This document shows, piece after piece, positions 18,819 through 25,717 of a stretch of DNA of 51,396 nucleotides. Location of the stretch: assembly GCA_013297655.1 (NCBI GenBank), contig JAAFHV010000004.1:48338-99733 (forward strand), written 5' to 3'. Position 1 is the stretch's first letter. The number at the start of each line of letters is the position of its first letter. This stretch comes from Myxococcales bacterium (GTDB taxonomy: Bacteria > Myxococcota_A > Polyangia > Polyangiales > Polyangiaceae). Made by a program: the position numbers and the translations under genes. The notes under the pieces were generated by a model that was given only the letters and a program-made list of their open reading frames with translations, was not told the origin of the DNA and did no database searches.

Positions 18819-18833
18819 TTGACGATTCGTCAG
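18819..18833. promoter_or_regulatory. Operator copy 3 (TTGACGATTCGTCAG)
   Basis: Third copy, 20 nt upstream of the dehydrogenase ATG and with nearly perfect dyad symmetry. Its position fits repression of the divergent gene by the same TetR protein. Confidence 0.7.
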
Positions 18834-18852
18834 CGAATGCTACTCCCACCGA

Positions 18853-19704
18853 ATGCAGACCCAAGGGCCGAAGGTCGTCGTCGTGACGGGAGCGAACACG
18901 GGCATCGGCGCGGCGTGCGCGCGGGAGCTCGCGGGGCCGGGGGTGCACCTCGTGCTCGCGTGCCGGTCGGAAGAGAAAGCGAGGCCCGTGCTCGAGGCGG
19001 CGCGGGCGAAGGGCGCCGAGGCATCGTTCCTCTCACTCTCCCTCGGGTGCATGGCCGCTTCGCATCGCGCCGGCGAGGCGCTCGCGGCGAAGGTCACGAA
19101 GATCGATCTGCTCGTGAACAACGCGGGCCTCGCCGGCGGGCGCGGTGTCACCGAACAAGGCTACGAGCTCGCCTTCGGTACGAACCACCTCGGCCACTTC
19201 GCGTTCACGCTCCCCCTCGTCGCGCGGGTGGAGGCGGCGGGAGGCCGAATCGTGAACGTGTCGAGCGGGAACCACTACCACCCGAAGCGGCTCGATCTCG
19301 CTTCGGTTCGTCGGCCCACGCGGAGCCGCACCGGCCTCCCCGAGTACGGCGTGTCGAAGCTCGCGAACGTGCTCTTCACGGCAGAGCTACGGCGCCGTCA
19401 CCCTTCGCTCGAGGCGGTCGCGGTGAACCCAGGTCGCATCGCGAGCGACATCTGGCGGCGTGTCCCCTCCCCGTTCCGAAAGGTGCTCCCGTGGTTGCTC
19501 CGCATGGGCTCGGTGGAGACCGGCGGGCACACGCTGGTGAACGCGGCCGCGGTGCCGCTCTCCGACGCGCTCCTCTATTTTCACAAGCTCGCCCCGAAGG
19601 AGCCGAGCCCCCTCGCCCGCGACGCGACGCTCGCGACCGAGCTATGGACCATGAGCGAACGCGCGCTCGCCGAAGCGATCGCCCCGGTCGCGCTATCGGC
19701 GTAG
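18853..19704 (+). CDS. Short-chain dehydrogenase/reductase
   Basis: A 283-residue NAD(P)-dependent oxidoreductase of the classical SDR family, closest in look to retinol-dehydrogenase/WW-oxidoreductase-type enzymes. The cofactor motif TGANTGIG is at residues 12-19, NNAG follows in LLVNNAGLAGG, the catalytic Ser is in VNVSSGNHYH, and the Tyr/Lys pair is Y165 and K169 in EYGVSKLAN. The Rossmann fold is complete. The C-terminal region (PFRKVLPWLLRMGSVETGG) is typical of this subgroup. The gene diverges from the TetR-MlrC pair with operator copy 3 directly upstream, so all three genes are likely co-controlled. The substrate is unknown. The ATG at 18853 lacks a strong Shine-Dalgarno sequence. Confidence 0.92.
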   Translation: MQTQGPKVVVVTGANTGIGAACARELAGPGVHLVLACRSEEKARPVLEAARAKGAEASFLSLSLGCMAASHRAGEALAAKVTKIDLLVNNAGLAGGRGVTEQGYELAFGTNHLGHFAFTLPLVARVEAAGGRIVNVSSGNHYHPKRLDLASVRRPTRSRTGLPEYGVSKLANVLFTAELRRRHPSLEAVAVNPGRIASDIWRRVPSPFRKVLPWLLRMGSVETGGHTLVNAAAVPLSDALLYFHKLAPKEPSPLARDATLATELWTMSERALAEAIAPVALSA

Positions 19705-19739
19705 CGCCCCTGCCGCGCGCTCGGCCTGGGAAGACAAAA

Positions 19740-19780
19740 GAGAGACGCGCGCGAAGCGGAGAGCCTCACGCGCGTTTCTC
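19740..19780. terminator. Bidirectional terminator between SDR gene and lexA
   Basis: GAGAGACGCGCG (19740-19751) pairs with CGCGCGTTTCTC (19769-19780), one G-T pair, 17-nt loop. It lies between the two convergent stop codons. Confidence 0.65.
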
Positions 19781-19815
19781 GTAGAGCGCCGATGCGCTCG
19801 CATGGCGCAGATGAG

Positions 19816-20502
19816 TCAGATGCGGCGGAACACGCCGACGACCACGCCGAGGAGCATGGTGGGGCGGAAGTCGACCGCGCGGACGAGGATCGGCGCCATC
19901 GTCTTGTTCGCGGGCTGGAAGCGGACGTAGTCCTTCTCCGGGTAGTAGTACTTCACGGTGGCCTCGTCGCCGATGAGGGCCACGACGATGTCGCCGCGGC
20001 TTGCGGTGAGCTGCTTGCGGACGAAGATGTAGTCGCCGCTGAGGATGCCAGCGTCGATCATGCTGTCGCCGGTGACGCGAAGGCCGAAGACCTCGCGACC
20101 GCCACGGAGCAGGCCGCGATCGATCCGGACCGTGTCGATCACGTTCTCTTCCGCGAGGAGCGGGAGGCCCGCCGCGACCCGCCCGAGGACCTGAATCTCG
20201 ACGAGATCGTCGTCATCGAAGGCAGGGCGCGCTTCGTCGTTCGACGGATCTTGCGGGAGGCCCGTCGCGCCTACTGGCGCCGTGGCGACCGGACCCGTGG
20301 GCCTCAGCGCGCGGCTCTTCATGTCCTCGCGCGTGAGGTACCCCTTTCGCTCGAGCGCACGGAGGTGATCGTTCACCCCGTTCGTGGAGCGAATCCCCAT
20401 CCGCGCGCCGATCTCACGGAGCGTTGGGGGATAGCCGCGATCCACGATGGACTGCTTGATGTAGTCGAGGACCATTTGCTGCCGCTGCGTCAGCCCTTGC
20501 AT
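19816..20502 (-). CDS. lexA: LexA, SOS-response repressor
   Basis: A 228-residue LexA that represses SOS genes until RecA-stimulated self-cleavage. The winged helix is N-terminal ([36 protein letters not shown]). The cleavage bond is A111-G112 in [10 protein letters not shown], the catalytic Ser is S147 in [10 protein letters not shown], and the Lys is K184 in EATVKYYYP. The Ser-Lys distance of 37 equals that in E. coli LexA. The hinge between the domains (~70-100) is longer and Pro/Asp-rich. The ATG at 20502 (MQGLTQRQQ) fits the family; the open frame upstream has no homology. An SOS-box-like palindrome just upstream points to autoregulation. The gene stands alone, convergent with the SDR. 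Confidence 0.96.
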   Translation of the reverse strand: MQGLTQRQQMVLDYIKQSIVDRGYPPTLREIGARMGIRSTNGVNDHLRALERKGYLTREDMKSRALRPTGPVATAPVGATGLPQDPSNDEARPAFDDDDLVEIQVLGRVAAGLPLLAEENVIDTVRIDRGLLRGGREVFGLRVTGDSMIDAGILSGDYIFVRKQLTASRGDIVVALIGDEATVKYYYPEKDYVRFQPANKTMAPILVRAVDFRPTMLLGVVVGVFRRI

Positions 20503-20518
20503 AGTGCAACGAACAGTA

Positions 20519-20533
20519 CTGAACACACGTTGC
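20519..20533 (-). promoter_or_regulatory. SOS-box-like LexA operator upstream of lexA
   Basis: On the minus strand the sequence GCAACGTGTGTTCAG is a near-palindrome (CAAC-N4-GTTC) that differs by one base from the GAAC-N4-GTTC core of Gram-positive SOS boxes. It also fits the GTTCAG end of the Myxococcus LexA motif as I remember it. It lies 17-31 nt upstream of the lexA ATG. Confidence 0.6.
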
Positions 20534-20725
20534 ACGGTCAAGAACGTGGGGCTCTTTTTGGCCAAACCATCGAAATCACGCGCATTTTTCGATGCCCACC
20601 GGTAGGTGCATGTGGTCAAAATTCGGCCCCTTTTCAGGTGGGATCCGTGACCTGTGCACCCGGCATTTTCGGGCAGGCAGACGCCTCCGAGCAGTCGTTG
20701 GTGACCCGCCGGACGACGCAGAGAC

Positions 20726-20767
20726 GGCCGAGGCACGCGCTCCTTCGACGGGGCGCGCGGCTCGGCC
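20726..20767 (-). terminator. Probable terminator after the triheme cytochrome gene
   Basis: GGCCGAG (20726-20732) pairs with CTCGGCC (20761-20767), with additional inner CGCGC/GCGCG pairing. It is about 30 nt downstream of the cytochrome stop on the minus strand. There is no T tract. Confidence 0.45.
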
Positions 20768-20796
20768 GCTCGGTTGTTGCTCGCGGGCTCGCGCGC

Positions 20797-21450
20797 TTAC
20801 TTTTTGGCCCAGACCTTGTCGAGGAACTCACCCTCGAAGGGATCGCCGTGGCACGTGTCGCAGCCGTGCTCCTTCTTGTCGACGCGCTTCACTTTGTCGA
20901 CGAGCTCGGCCTGCATCCACTTGGCGAGCTCCTTCTTGTCGTGTTTGTCGAGCACACGCATGCTGCCCTGGTGGCAGGAGTCGCAGTAGAGCGGGCTGCC
21001 GTCGGTCAGGGTGAGGTTGCGCGAAAACTCGTTCCACATGCGCGACGCGATCTTCTTGTGCGGCGTGGGGGCCTTGAAGTCGTCCGCGTTGTGGCAGGCG
21101 TTGCACTGCACGCCCAAGGCCTTGGTGAAGGTCTTCATGACCTTGCGGAGCTTCTCGGGCTCGAGCTTCTCGATCGGGGGGAGCTTCTTCGGATCGAGGC
21201 CGATCGCCGCGAGCTCAGCCGTCATTTGGGTGGCGACGGGGCCCTTCATCTTGAACGGCGCGGCGGTGGGCGGCGCGACGGAAGCCGAGGGCGCGACCGA
21301 GGGGTTCGCGGAGGGCGCGGGCACCCCCGAGGGCGCGGCCGAGGGGACCGGGGGAACGGCGGGAGGCGCCACGTTTCCGTCGCAAGCGGCGAGCGCGGAC
21401 GACGTGAGGATCGCCCCACCGAGGAGCACCGAGAGAGTGAGCATTTTCAT
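20797..21450 (-). CDS. Triheme c-type cytochrome lipoprotein
   Basis: A 217-residue exported electron carrier. A signal peptide ends at ALAAC with the lipid-modified Cys at residue 23. A Pro/Ala/Ser linker (26-65) follows, then three haem c-binding sites: CNACH (116-120), CDSCH (156-160) and CDTCH (197-201). The block LGVQCNACHNADDF with the following IASRMWNEFSRNL resembles the haem segments of the photosynthetic reaction-centre cytochrome family, whose members also occur in non-phototrophs. Met residues near the sites (KVMKTF, SRMWNEF) could serve as axial ligands. The redox partner is unknown. It follows the cyclic-nucleotide-binding gene by 47 nt on the same strand and may be cotranscribed. 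Confidence 0.88.
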   Translation of the reverse strand: MKMLTLSVLLGGAILTSSALAACDGNVAPPAVPPVPSAAPSGVPAPSANPSVAPSASVAPPTAAPFKMKGPVATQMTAELAAIGLDPKKLPPIEKLEPEKLRKVMKTFTKALGVQCNACHNADDFKAPTPHKKIASRMWNEFSRNLTLTDGSPLYCDSCHQGSMRVLDKHDKKELAKWMQAELVDKVKRVDKKEHGCDTCHGDPFEGEFLDKVWAKK

Positions 21451-21497
21451 GAAGCGCAGGCCCTTATCGCGAAGATGAACGGCTCGGAAGCGGCCGC

Positions 21498-21989
21498 TCA
21501 GAACTTACCCGTCGTGGACAGGAACGTAAGCTTGTCGTTGGTCTCGCGGAGCCGGCTCGTGAGCATACGAACCGAGCTCCAAAGCACCTCGTAGGCGAGG
21601 TCCTTGTGGAGGAACAGCAGATCGTCGAAGGCGTCTTTCGAGATCACGAGGAGGCGGCAGCGCTCGTGGGCGAGGGCGTCCGCGGAGCGCGTGGACTCGT
21701 CCAGCAGCGCCATTTCACCGAAGATTTCGCCGGGCCCGAGCACCGCGAGCGCTTCTTCCCCCATGCCCGCGACGTCGCGCGAGATGCGGACCTTGCCCTC
21801 GAGGATGATGTAGAGGCGGTCGCCCGGATCGCCGTACTTGAAGATGCGAGTGCCGAGCCCGTGGGACTCTTCCTGGGTGACCTCGGCGATGAGCGTGAGG
21901 GCCTCCCCGGTGAGCCCGTCGAAAAACGGGACACGCGCGAGCTGCTCTTCACGAATGGCCGTGGGGCTCGTTCCGGTCACGATGGGCAC
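21498..21989 (-). CDS. Cyclic-nucleotide-binding domain protein (no DNA-binding domain)
   Basis: A ~163-residue protein consisting of one cNMP-binding domain of the CRP/PKA type. Visible parts are FFDGLTGEALTLIAEV, the barrel segment GDRLYIILEGKVRISR and the phosphate-binding cassette FGEMALLDESTRSADA, with the Arg and Ser that contact the cyclic phosphate. After the domain only a short helical tail remains (WSSVRMLTSRLRETNDKL), so there is no helix-turn-helix and it is not a classical transcription factor. The start is uncertain: I use a GTG at 21989 (VPIVTGTSP), another lies at 21980, and the frame is open to 22298 but that part is not protein-like and overlaps the divergent promoter. Probably a second-messenger-sensing partner protein. 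Confidence 0.8.
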   Translation of the reverse strand: MPIVTGTSPTAIREEQLARVPFFDGLTGEALTLIAEVTQEESHGLGTRIFKYGDPGDRLYIILEGKVRISRDVAGMGEEALAVLGPGEIFGEMALLDESTRSADALAHERCRLLVISKDAFDDLLFLHKDLAYEVLWSSVRMLTSRLRETNDKLTFLSTTGKF

Positions 21990-22278
21990 GGTACCGGCAT
22001 TCGTGTGCGATCGTCCACATTCACGCGGTGTTTCGCGGCCGTGGGGCTGATTTTTTGGCGTCCCTCGGCGCGGTCGACAGCGCCGGCCCGGCCCGCGTGC
22101 GCCCGAAGCGACGCACGAGGGAAGACCGCGCACCGTCGTGCTTTCTCGAACGAGGGACGGAACAGCGAGCAGGTCACGGTCCAAATCGTTTGCCGCGACC
22201 GCGAATCTCGGCGCCGCGGGCAATCGACGACTCGTCGCATCGCGCGTGGGGGTGCAGAAGTTTGTTACCCTCGCGCGC

Positions 22279-23076
22279 ATGACGAGCCCTCTCGCCACCC
22301 CCGATCCTTGGAACCTCGTCGCGGACGCCTACGTGAGCGAGATCATGCCCTCGTTCGAGACGTTCGCGCGCGCGGCGCTCGACGATCTCGCGGTCGGCGA
22401 AGGCACACGCGTGGTCGACGTCGCGGCCGGACCGGGCACGCTGTCGCTGCTCGCCGCGGCGCGCGGTGCGAAGGTGAGCGCGATCGATTTTTCGGAGGCG
22501 ATGATCGCCCACCTCGCGCCGAAGGCAAAAGCTCACGGCATCGACGCGCGCGTGGGCGACGGCATGGCCCTCACGTATGCCGACGGGAGCTTCGACGCTG
22601 CGTTTTCCATGTTCGGGCTCATGTTCTTTCCCGATCGTGGTCGCGGATTCTCCGAGCTCCACCGTGTGCTCGTGCCGGGCGGCCGCGCGGCGATTTCGAG
22701 CTGGGCCCCGATGGACCGCATCCCGCTCTTCCGCGAGACGTTCTTCGCGATCGGCGAGGCCCTGCCCGATCTGCCGAAGGGACCGCGCGCCTTCCCGCTC
22801 ACGACCCGCGAGGACTGCGAGACCGAGATGCGCGCCGCCGGTTTCCACGGCGTGACGGTGCGCGAGGTGGCGAGCGTGGTGCGGTTCTCGAGCCTCGCGG
22901 ACGCCTTCGCGTCGTTCGAACGGAGCAACGCGCCGATCGCGTTTCTGAGGAAAAACGTCGGCGAGGATACGTGGGCGCGCGTGTCGGCGGAGGTGCGCAA
23001 ACACCTCGCGACCGTGCTCGGTGATGGGCCGCAAGACGTCACGATGACGGCCTGGCTCACGATCGGATCGCGCTAG
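22279..23076 (+). CDS. Class I SAM-dependent methyltransferase
   Basis: A 265-residue methyltransferase of the Methyltransf_11/UbiE-like group. SAM motif I is VVDVAAGPGTLSLLAA, the acidic residue that contacts the ribose is in VSAIDFSEAM, and motif III is in FDAAFSMFGLMFFPD followed by ELHRVLVPGGRAAI. The C-terminal half (LFRETFFAIGEALPDLPKG) is typical of small-molecule methylases. The ATG at 22279 (MTSPLATPDPWNLVADAY) is preferred because homology starts there. The substrate is unknown. It diverges from the cNMP-binding gene and precedes trxB by 88 nt on the same strand. Confidence 0.88.
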   Translation: MTSPLATPDPWNLVADAYVSEIMPSFETFARAALDDLAVGEGTRVVDVAAGPGTLSLLAAARGAKVSAIDFSEAMIAHLAPKAKAHGIDARVGDGMALTYADGSFDAAFSMFGLMFFPDRGRGFSELHRVLVPGGRAAISSWAPMDRIPLFRETFFAIGEALPDLPKGPRAFPLTTREDCETEMRAAGFHGVTVREVASVVRFSSLADAFASFERSNAPIAFLRKNVGEDTWARVSAEVRKHLATVLGDGPQDVTMTAWLTIGSR

Positions 23077-23164
23077 ATCCGGTTTCGGGGGACACCACCA
23101 AAGCCGCGTTTTTCGAGTCGAATCGGCGCCCAGGGGCGACGCGAGAGGCGTAAAGTCTCCCGTC

Positions 23165-24121
23165 ATGACCGACACCCGGAAAGTCATCATCATCGGCTCT
23201 GGCCCCGCGGGCCACACCGCCGCCATTTACGCCGCGCGCGCCAACCTCAAGCCGCTCATGTTCGAGGGCCTCGTTCGAGGAGGAATCCCCGGCGGCCAGC
23301 TCATGATCACGAACGACGTCGAGAACTACCCGGGCTTCCCGGAGAAGGTCACCGGCCCCGACCTCATGAAGGCGTTCCGCGATCAGTCGCTCCACCAGGG
23401 CGCCGAGATTCGCACCGAGGACGTGAACCGCGTCGATTTCTCGAAGCGCCCGTTCAGGGTGTGGGCAGGCGACGACAACGAAGAATACAGCGCCGAGACC
23501 ATCATCATCGCGACCGGTGCGCAGGCCAAGTGGCTCGGCATCGAGAGCGAGCACGCGCTCAAGGGCCGCGGCGTCTCCGCTTGCGCCGTGTGCGACGGCG
23601 CGTTCTTCCGCAACCAAGACGTCGCCGTCGTCGGCGGTGGCGACACCGCGATGGAAGAGTCGATGTACCTCTCCGGCCTCTGCCGGAGCGTCGCCCTCAT
23701 CCACCGCCGCGAAGAGTTCCGCGCGAGCAAGACGATGCAAGAGCGCGTCCTCAAGAACCCGAAGATCAAGGTCTACTACAACAGCGAGGTCGAAGAGATC
23801 CTCGACGTCTCCAAGGGTGAGGTCACCGGCGTGCGCCTTCGAAACTCGAAGACCGGCGAGAAGACCAACCTCGACGTGACCGGGTACTTCGTCGCGATCG
23901 GCCACACGCCGAACACCGATCTTTTCCGCGACTTCCTCGAGCTCCACGACAACGGCTACTTGAAGACCAAGCCCGGCACCGCGCAGACGAACGTCCCCGG
24001 GGTGTTCGCCGCCGGCGACGTGCAAGACTTCGTGTATCGCCAGGCCGTCACCGCGGCGGGCTCGGGCTGCATGGCCGCCCTCGAGGCCGAGCGCTGGCTC
24101 GCCGCGAACAGCGATCACTAA
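23165..24121 (+). CDS. trxB: Thioredoxin reductase
   Basis: A 318-residue NADPH-dependent flavoprotein that reduces thioredoxin. The FAD-binding motif GSGPAGHTAAIYAARA is at the N-terminus, the redox-active CAVC is at residues 140-143, the NADPH motif is VVGGGDTAMEESMYL, and the C-terminal FAD motif is GVFAAGDVQDFVYRQAVTAAG. Length and order match bacterial low-molecular-weight TrxB. The ATG at 23165 gives MTDTRKVIIIGSG. No thioredoxin gene is adjacent. A clear terminator follows. Confidence 0.97.
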   Translation: MTDTRKVIIIGSGPAGHTAAIYAARANLKPLMFEGLVRGGIPGGQLMITNDVENYPGFPEKVTGPDLMKAFRDQSLHQGAEIRTEDVNRVDFSKRPFRVWAGDDNEEYSAETIIIATGAQAKWLGIESEHALKGRGVSACAVCDGAFFRNQDVAVVGGGDTAMEESMYLSGLCRSVALIHRREEFRASKTMQERVLKNPKIKVYYNSEVEEILDVSKGEVTGVRLRNSKTGEKTNLDVTGYFVAIGHTPNTDLFRDFLELHDNGYLKTKPGTAQTNVPGVFAAGDVQDFVYRQAVTAAGSGCMAALEAERWLAANSDH

Positions 24122-24144
24122 AGCTAGAAGGCTGCGACCAACGA

Positions 24145-24180
24145 CGGCCCGTGGCGAACCGCCGCGGGCCGCTTCGTTTT
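24145..24180 (+). terminator. Terminator after trxB
   Basis: CGGCCCG (24145-24151) pairs with CGGGCCG (24165-24171), 13-nt loop, followed by CTTCGTTTT. It lies 24 nt after the trxB stop. Confidence 0.65.
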
Positions 24181-24201
24181 GTCGACGACCGCGGCGCGGA
24201 T

Positions 24202-25002
24202 TCAGGGAGCGAAACGCGCGAGCGCGGCCTCGCGGGTGACGGGCCCGAAATGGCCCACGAAGAAGCGCGAACGCTCGGGGCTCGCGGTGACGAGGGCGCG
24301 CACGTCGGTCGCGTTCTTCGCGACGTCGCACTGGTAGTAGTGAAGCTCCGCGGACGAGCCGAGCACCGCGCCGCGAAAGAGATCGCCGACGAAGATCGCG
24401 TCGTCGCCGACGGTGACGACGAGCGAGCCCGAGGTGTGTCCCGGGACGGGCCTGACCACCGCCGGCATGCCGACGAGGTCGACGAGATCACGCGGCGCGG
24501 AGACCCACACGTCGGCCTCGAGCGGCCGATAGCGCGCCGCTTGGTGCTTCGCGAGATCGGCCTTCGCGTCGTCGCTCGTGGGGCATAGCGTGTCGTTCTT
24601 GCCCTCCGCGAGGAGGCCGCGGTCCCCCTCCCCCGCGACGATCTTCGTGCCGTAGCGCTCGTGGAAATAGCGCGCGCCGCCGGCGTGGTCGGCGTGGCCG
24701 TGGGTGAGCACGATCGCCCCGAGCTCGTTCGGCACGAAGCCGGCAGCGCGCAGGTCGGCGTCGAGCGCGGGCGCGTTCGCCTCTAGCCCCGCGTCGATCA
24801 TGAACGTGCGCCCGGACGACGCGCGCACGACGTGGGCGTTCGTGTAGTCGCGCCGAAACGTGGTGACGGTGAGCGCGCCGATGGGCGTCTCCGTGCGCGC
24901 CGTCGCGCAGCCCGAGAGCACGAGCAACGAGCCGAAGAACGAGACCACGACGAGCGCTCGAACCAGCAAACGCACCACCGAACCGTGAGAGCCAACCTTC
25001 AT
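24202..25002 (-). CDS. Metallo-beta-lactamase-fold hydrolase, lipoprotein
   Basis: A 266-residue zinc-dependent hydrolase of the metallo-beta-lactamase superfamily. The signal peptide ends in the lipobox LSGC (Cys32). The metal motif THGHADHAGG gives H101, H103, D105 and H106; further ligands are in VPGHTSGS, FVGDLF and the final VGHFGP. The small size and PGHTSGS motif fit glyoxalase-II-like or QuorumQuenching-type members, but the substrate cannot be set; a classical beta-lactamase is less likely. The ATG at 25002 gives MKVGSHGSVV and lies at the edge of operator copy A, so it is under the divergent TetR. The same paired sites would control both genes. Confidence 0.87.
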   Translation of the reverse strand: MKVGSHGSVVRLLVRALVVVSFFGSLLVLSGCATARTETPIGALTVTTFRRDYTNAHVVRASSGRTFMIDAGLEANAPALDADLRAAGFVPNELGAIVLTHGHADHAGGARYFHERYGTKIVAGEGDRGLLAEGKNDTLCPTSDDAKADLAKHQAARYRPLEADVWVSAPRDLVDLVGMPAVVRPVPGHTSGSLVVTVGDDAIFVGDLFRGAVLGSSAELHYYQCDVAKNATDVRALVTASPERSRFFVGHFGPVTREAALARFAP

Positions 25003-25018
25003 GTGACCAGTGGTAACA
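25002..25018. promoter_or_regulatory. TetR operator copy A (TGTGACCAGTGGTAACA)
   Basis: 17-bp imperfect palindrome (core ACCAGTGGT, ends TGT and ACA) that overlaps the first base of the hydrolase start codon. Copy B follows 22 nt later in the same orientation. Confidence 0.7.
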
Positions 25019-25023
25019 TTCAA

Positions 25024-25040
25024 TGTGACCACTGGCAACA
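25024..25040. promoter_or_regulatory. TetR operator copy B (TGTGACCACTGGCAACA)
   Basis: Second copy with two substitutions relative to copy A. The 22-nt centre distance (about two helical turns) would put two dimers on the same face of DNA. Confidence 0.7.
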
Positions 25041-25072
25041 TGGGGCCGAAAGAAAGGTGGTAGAGACGGCTC

Positions 25073-25705
25073 GTGGCTCGAACGAAAGCGGCGGTGCCGT
25101 ACCACCATGGCGACTTGCGGGAGGCGCTCGTCCGGAACGCGGCGCGAGAGGTCGCGCGCGGCTCGGGGGAGGCGCTCACGCTTCGTGAGGTCGCGAAGAG
25201 CGCTGGCGTGTCGCACGCGGCCGCTTACCGGCACTTCCCGAGCAAGGTCGCGCTCCTCGCGGAGGTCGCGCGCGGCGGGTTCGATCGTTTCGCGGGCGCG
25301 CTCACGACGGCGGCGGGGGGCGCGTCGCTCGGAGCGCGAATCACGGGCCTCGGTCGGGCCTACGTCGCGTTCGCGACGAGCGAGCCCGGCACGTTCCGTC
25401 TCATGTGGTCACCGGAGCTCAAGCCGTTCACGCGCTTTCCCGGCTTGGCAGAGGCGGCCGACGGCGCGCTCTCGGTGCTGCTCGTGGCGCTCGACGACCC
25501 GACCCTCGCCGTCCCTCCGCGCGAGGCGGCGATGGTCGTGTGGTCCGCCCTCCACGGGCACGCGCTCCTCGCGATGGACCGCCAGCTCGAGGGGCCGTTC
25601 GGCGTGAACGATCCCACCATCACGGTCGACGTCGTAGCGGCGACCCTCGGCCGTGGCCTCACCCTCGCCGCCGCCAGAGCCGCGTCGCCGCGCAAGAGCC
25701 ACTGA
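25073..25705 (+). CDS. TetR/AcrR-family regulator (WHG-domain type)
   Basis: A 210-residue TetR-type repressor. The N-terminus YHHGDLREALVRNAAREVAR is typical of the WHG subgroup, and the helix-turn-helix is TLREVAKSAGVSHAAAYRHF. The C-terminal ligand domain contains VAFATSEPGTFRLMWSPEL and MVVWSALHGHALL, the latter being the WxxxHG motif of this group. The start is a GTG at 25073 with the weak ribosome-binding sequence AAAGGTGG upstream. It diverges from the MBL-fold lipoprotein over a doubled palindrome, which is the standard arrangement for local repression of the neighbour and of itself. It converges closely on the FadL-like gene (12 nt). Confidence 0.9.
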   Translation: MARTKAAVPYHHGDLREALVRNAAREVARGSGEALTLREVAKSAGVSHAAAYRHFPSKVALLAEVARGGFDRFAGALTTAAGGASLGARITGLGRAYVAFATSEPGTFRLMWSPELKPFTRFPGLAEAADGALSVLLVALDDPTLAVPPREAAMVVWSALHGHALLAMDRQLEGPFGVNDPTITVDVVAATLGRGLTLAAARAASPRKSH

Positions 25706-25717
25706 CAGCACCTGAGC

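Noticed and set aside
20511-20524. GAACAGTACTGAAC as an SOS box
   Set aside because: Only its centre (CAGTACTG) is symmetrical and both ends are GAAC, so the half-site orientation is wrong; the neighbouring CAAC-N4-GTTC fits better.
22138-22278. N-terminal extension of the methyltransferase
   Set aside because: Codons before the ATG at 22279 do not resemble protein and cover the divergent promoter region.
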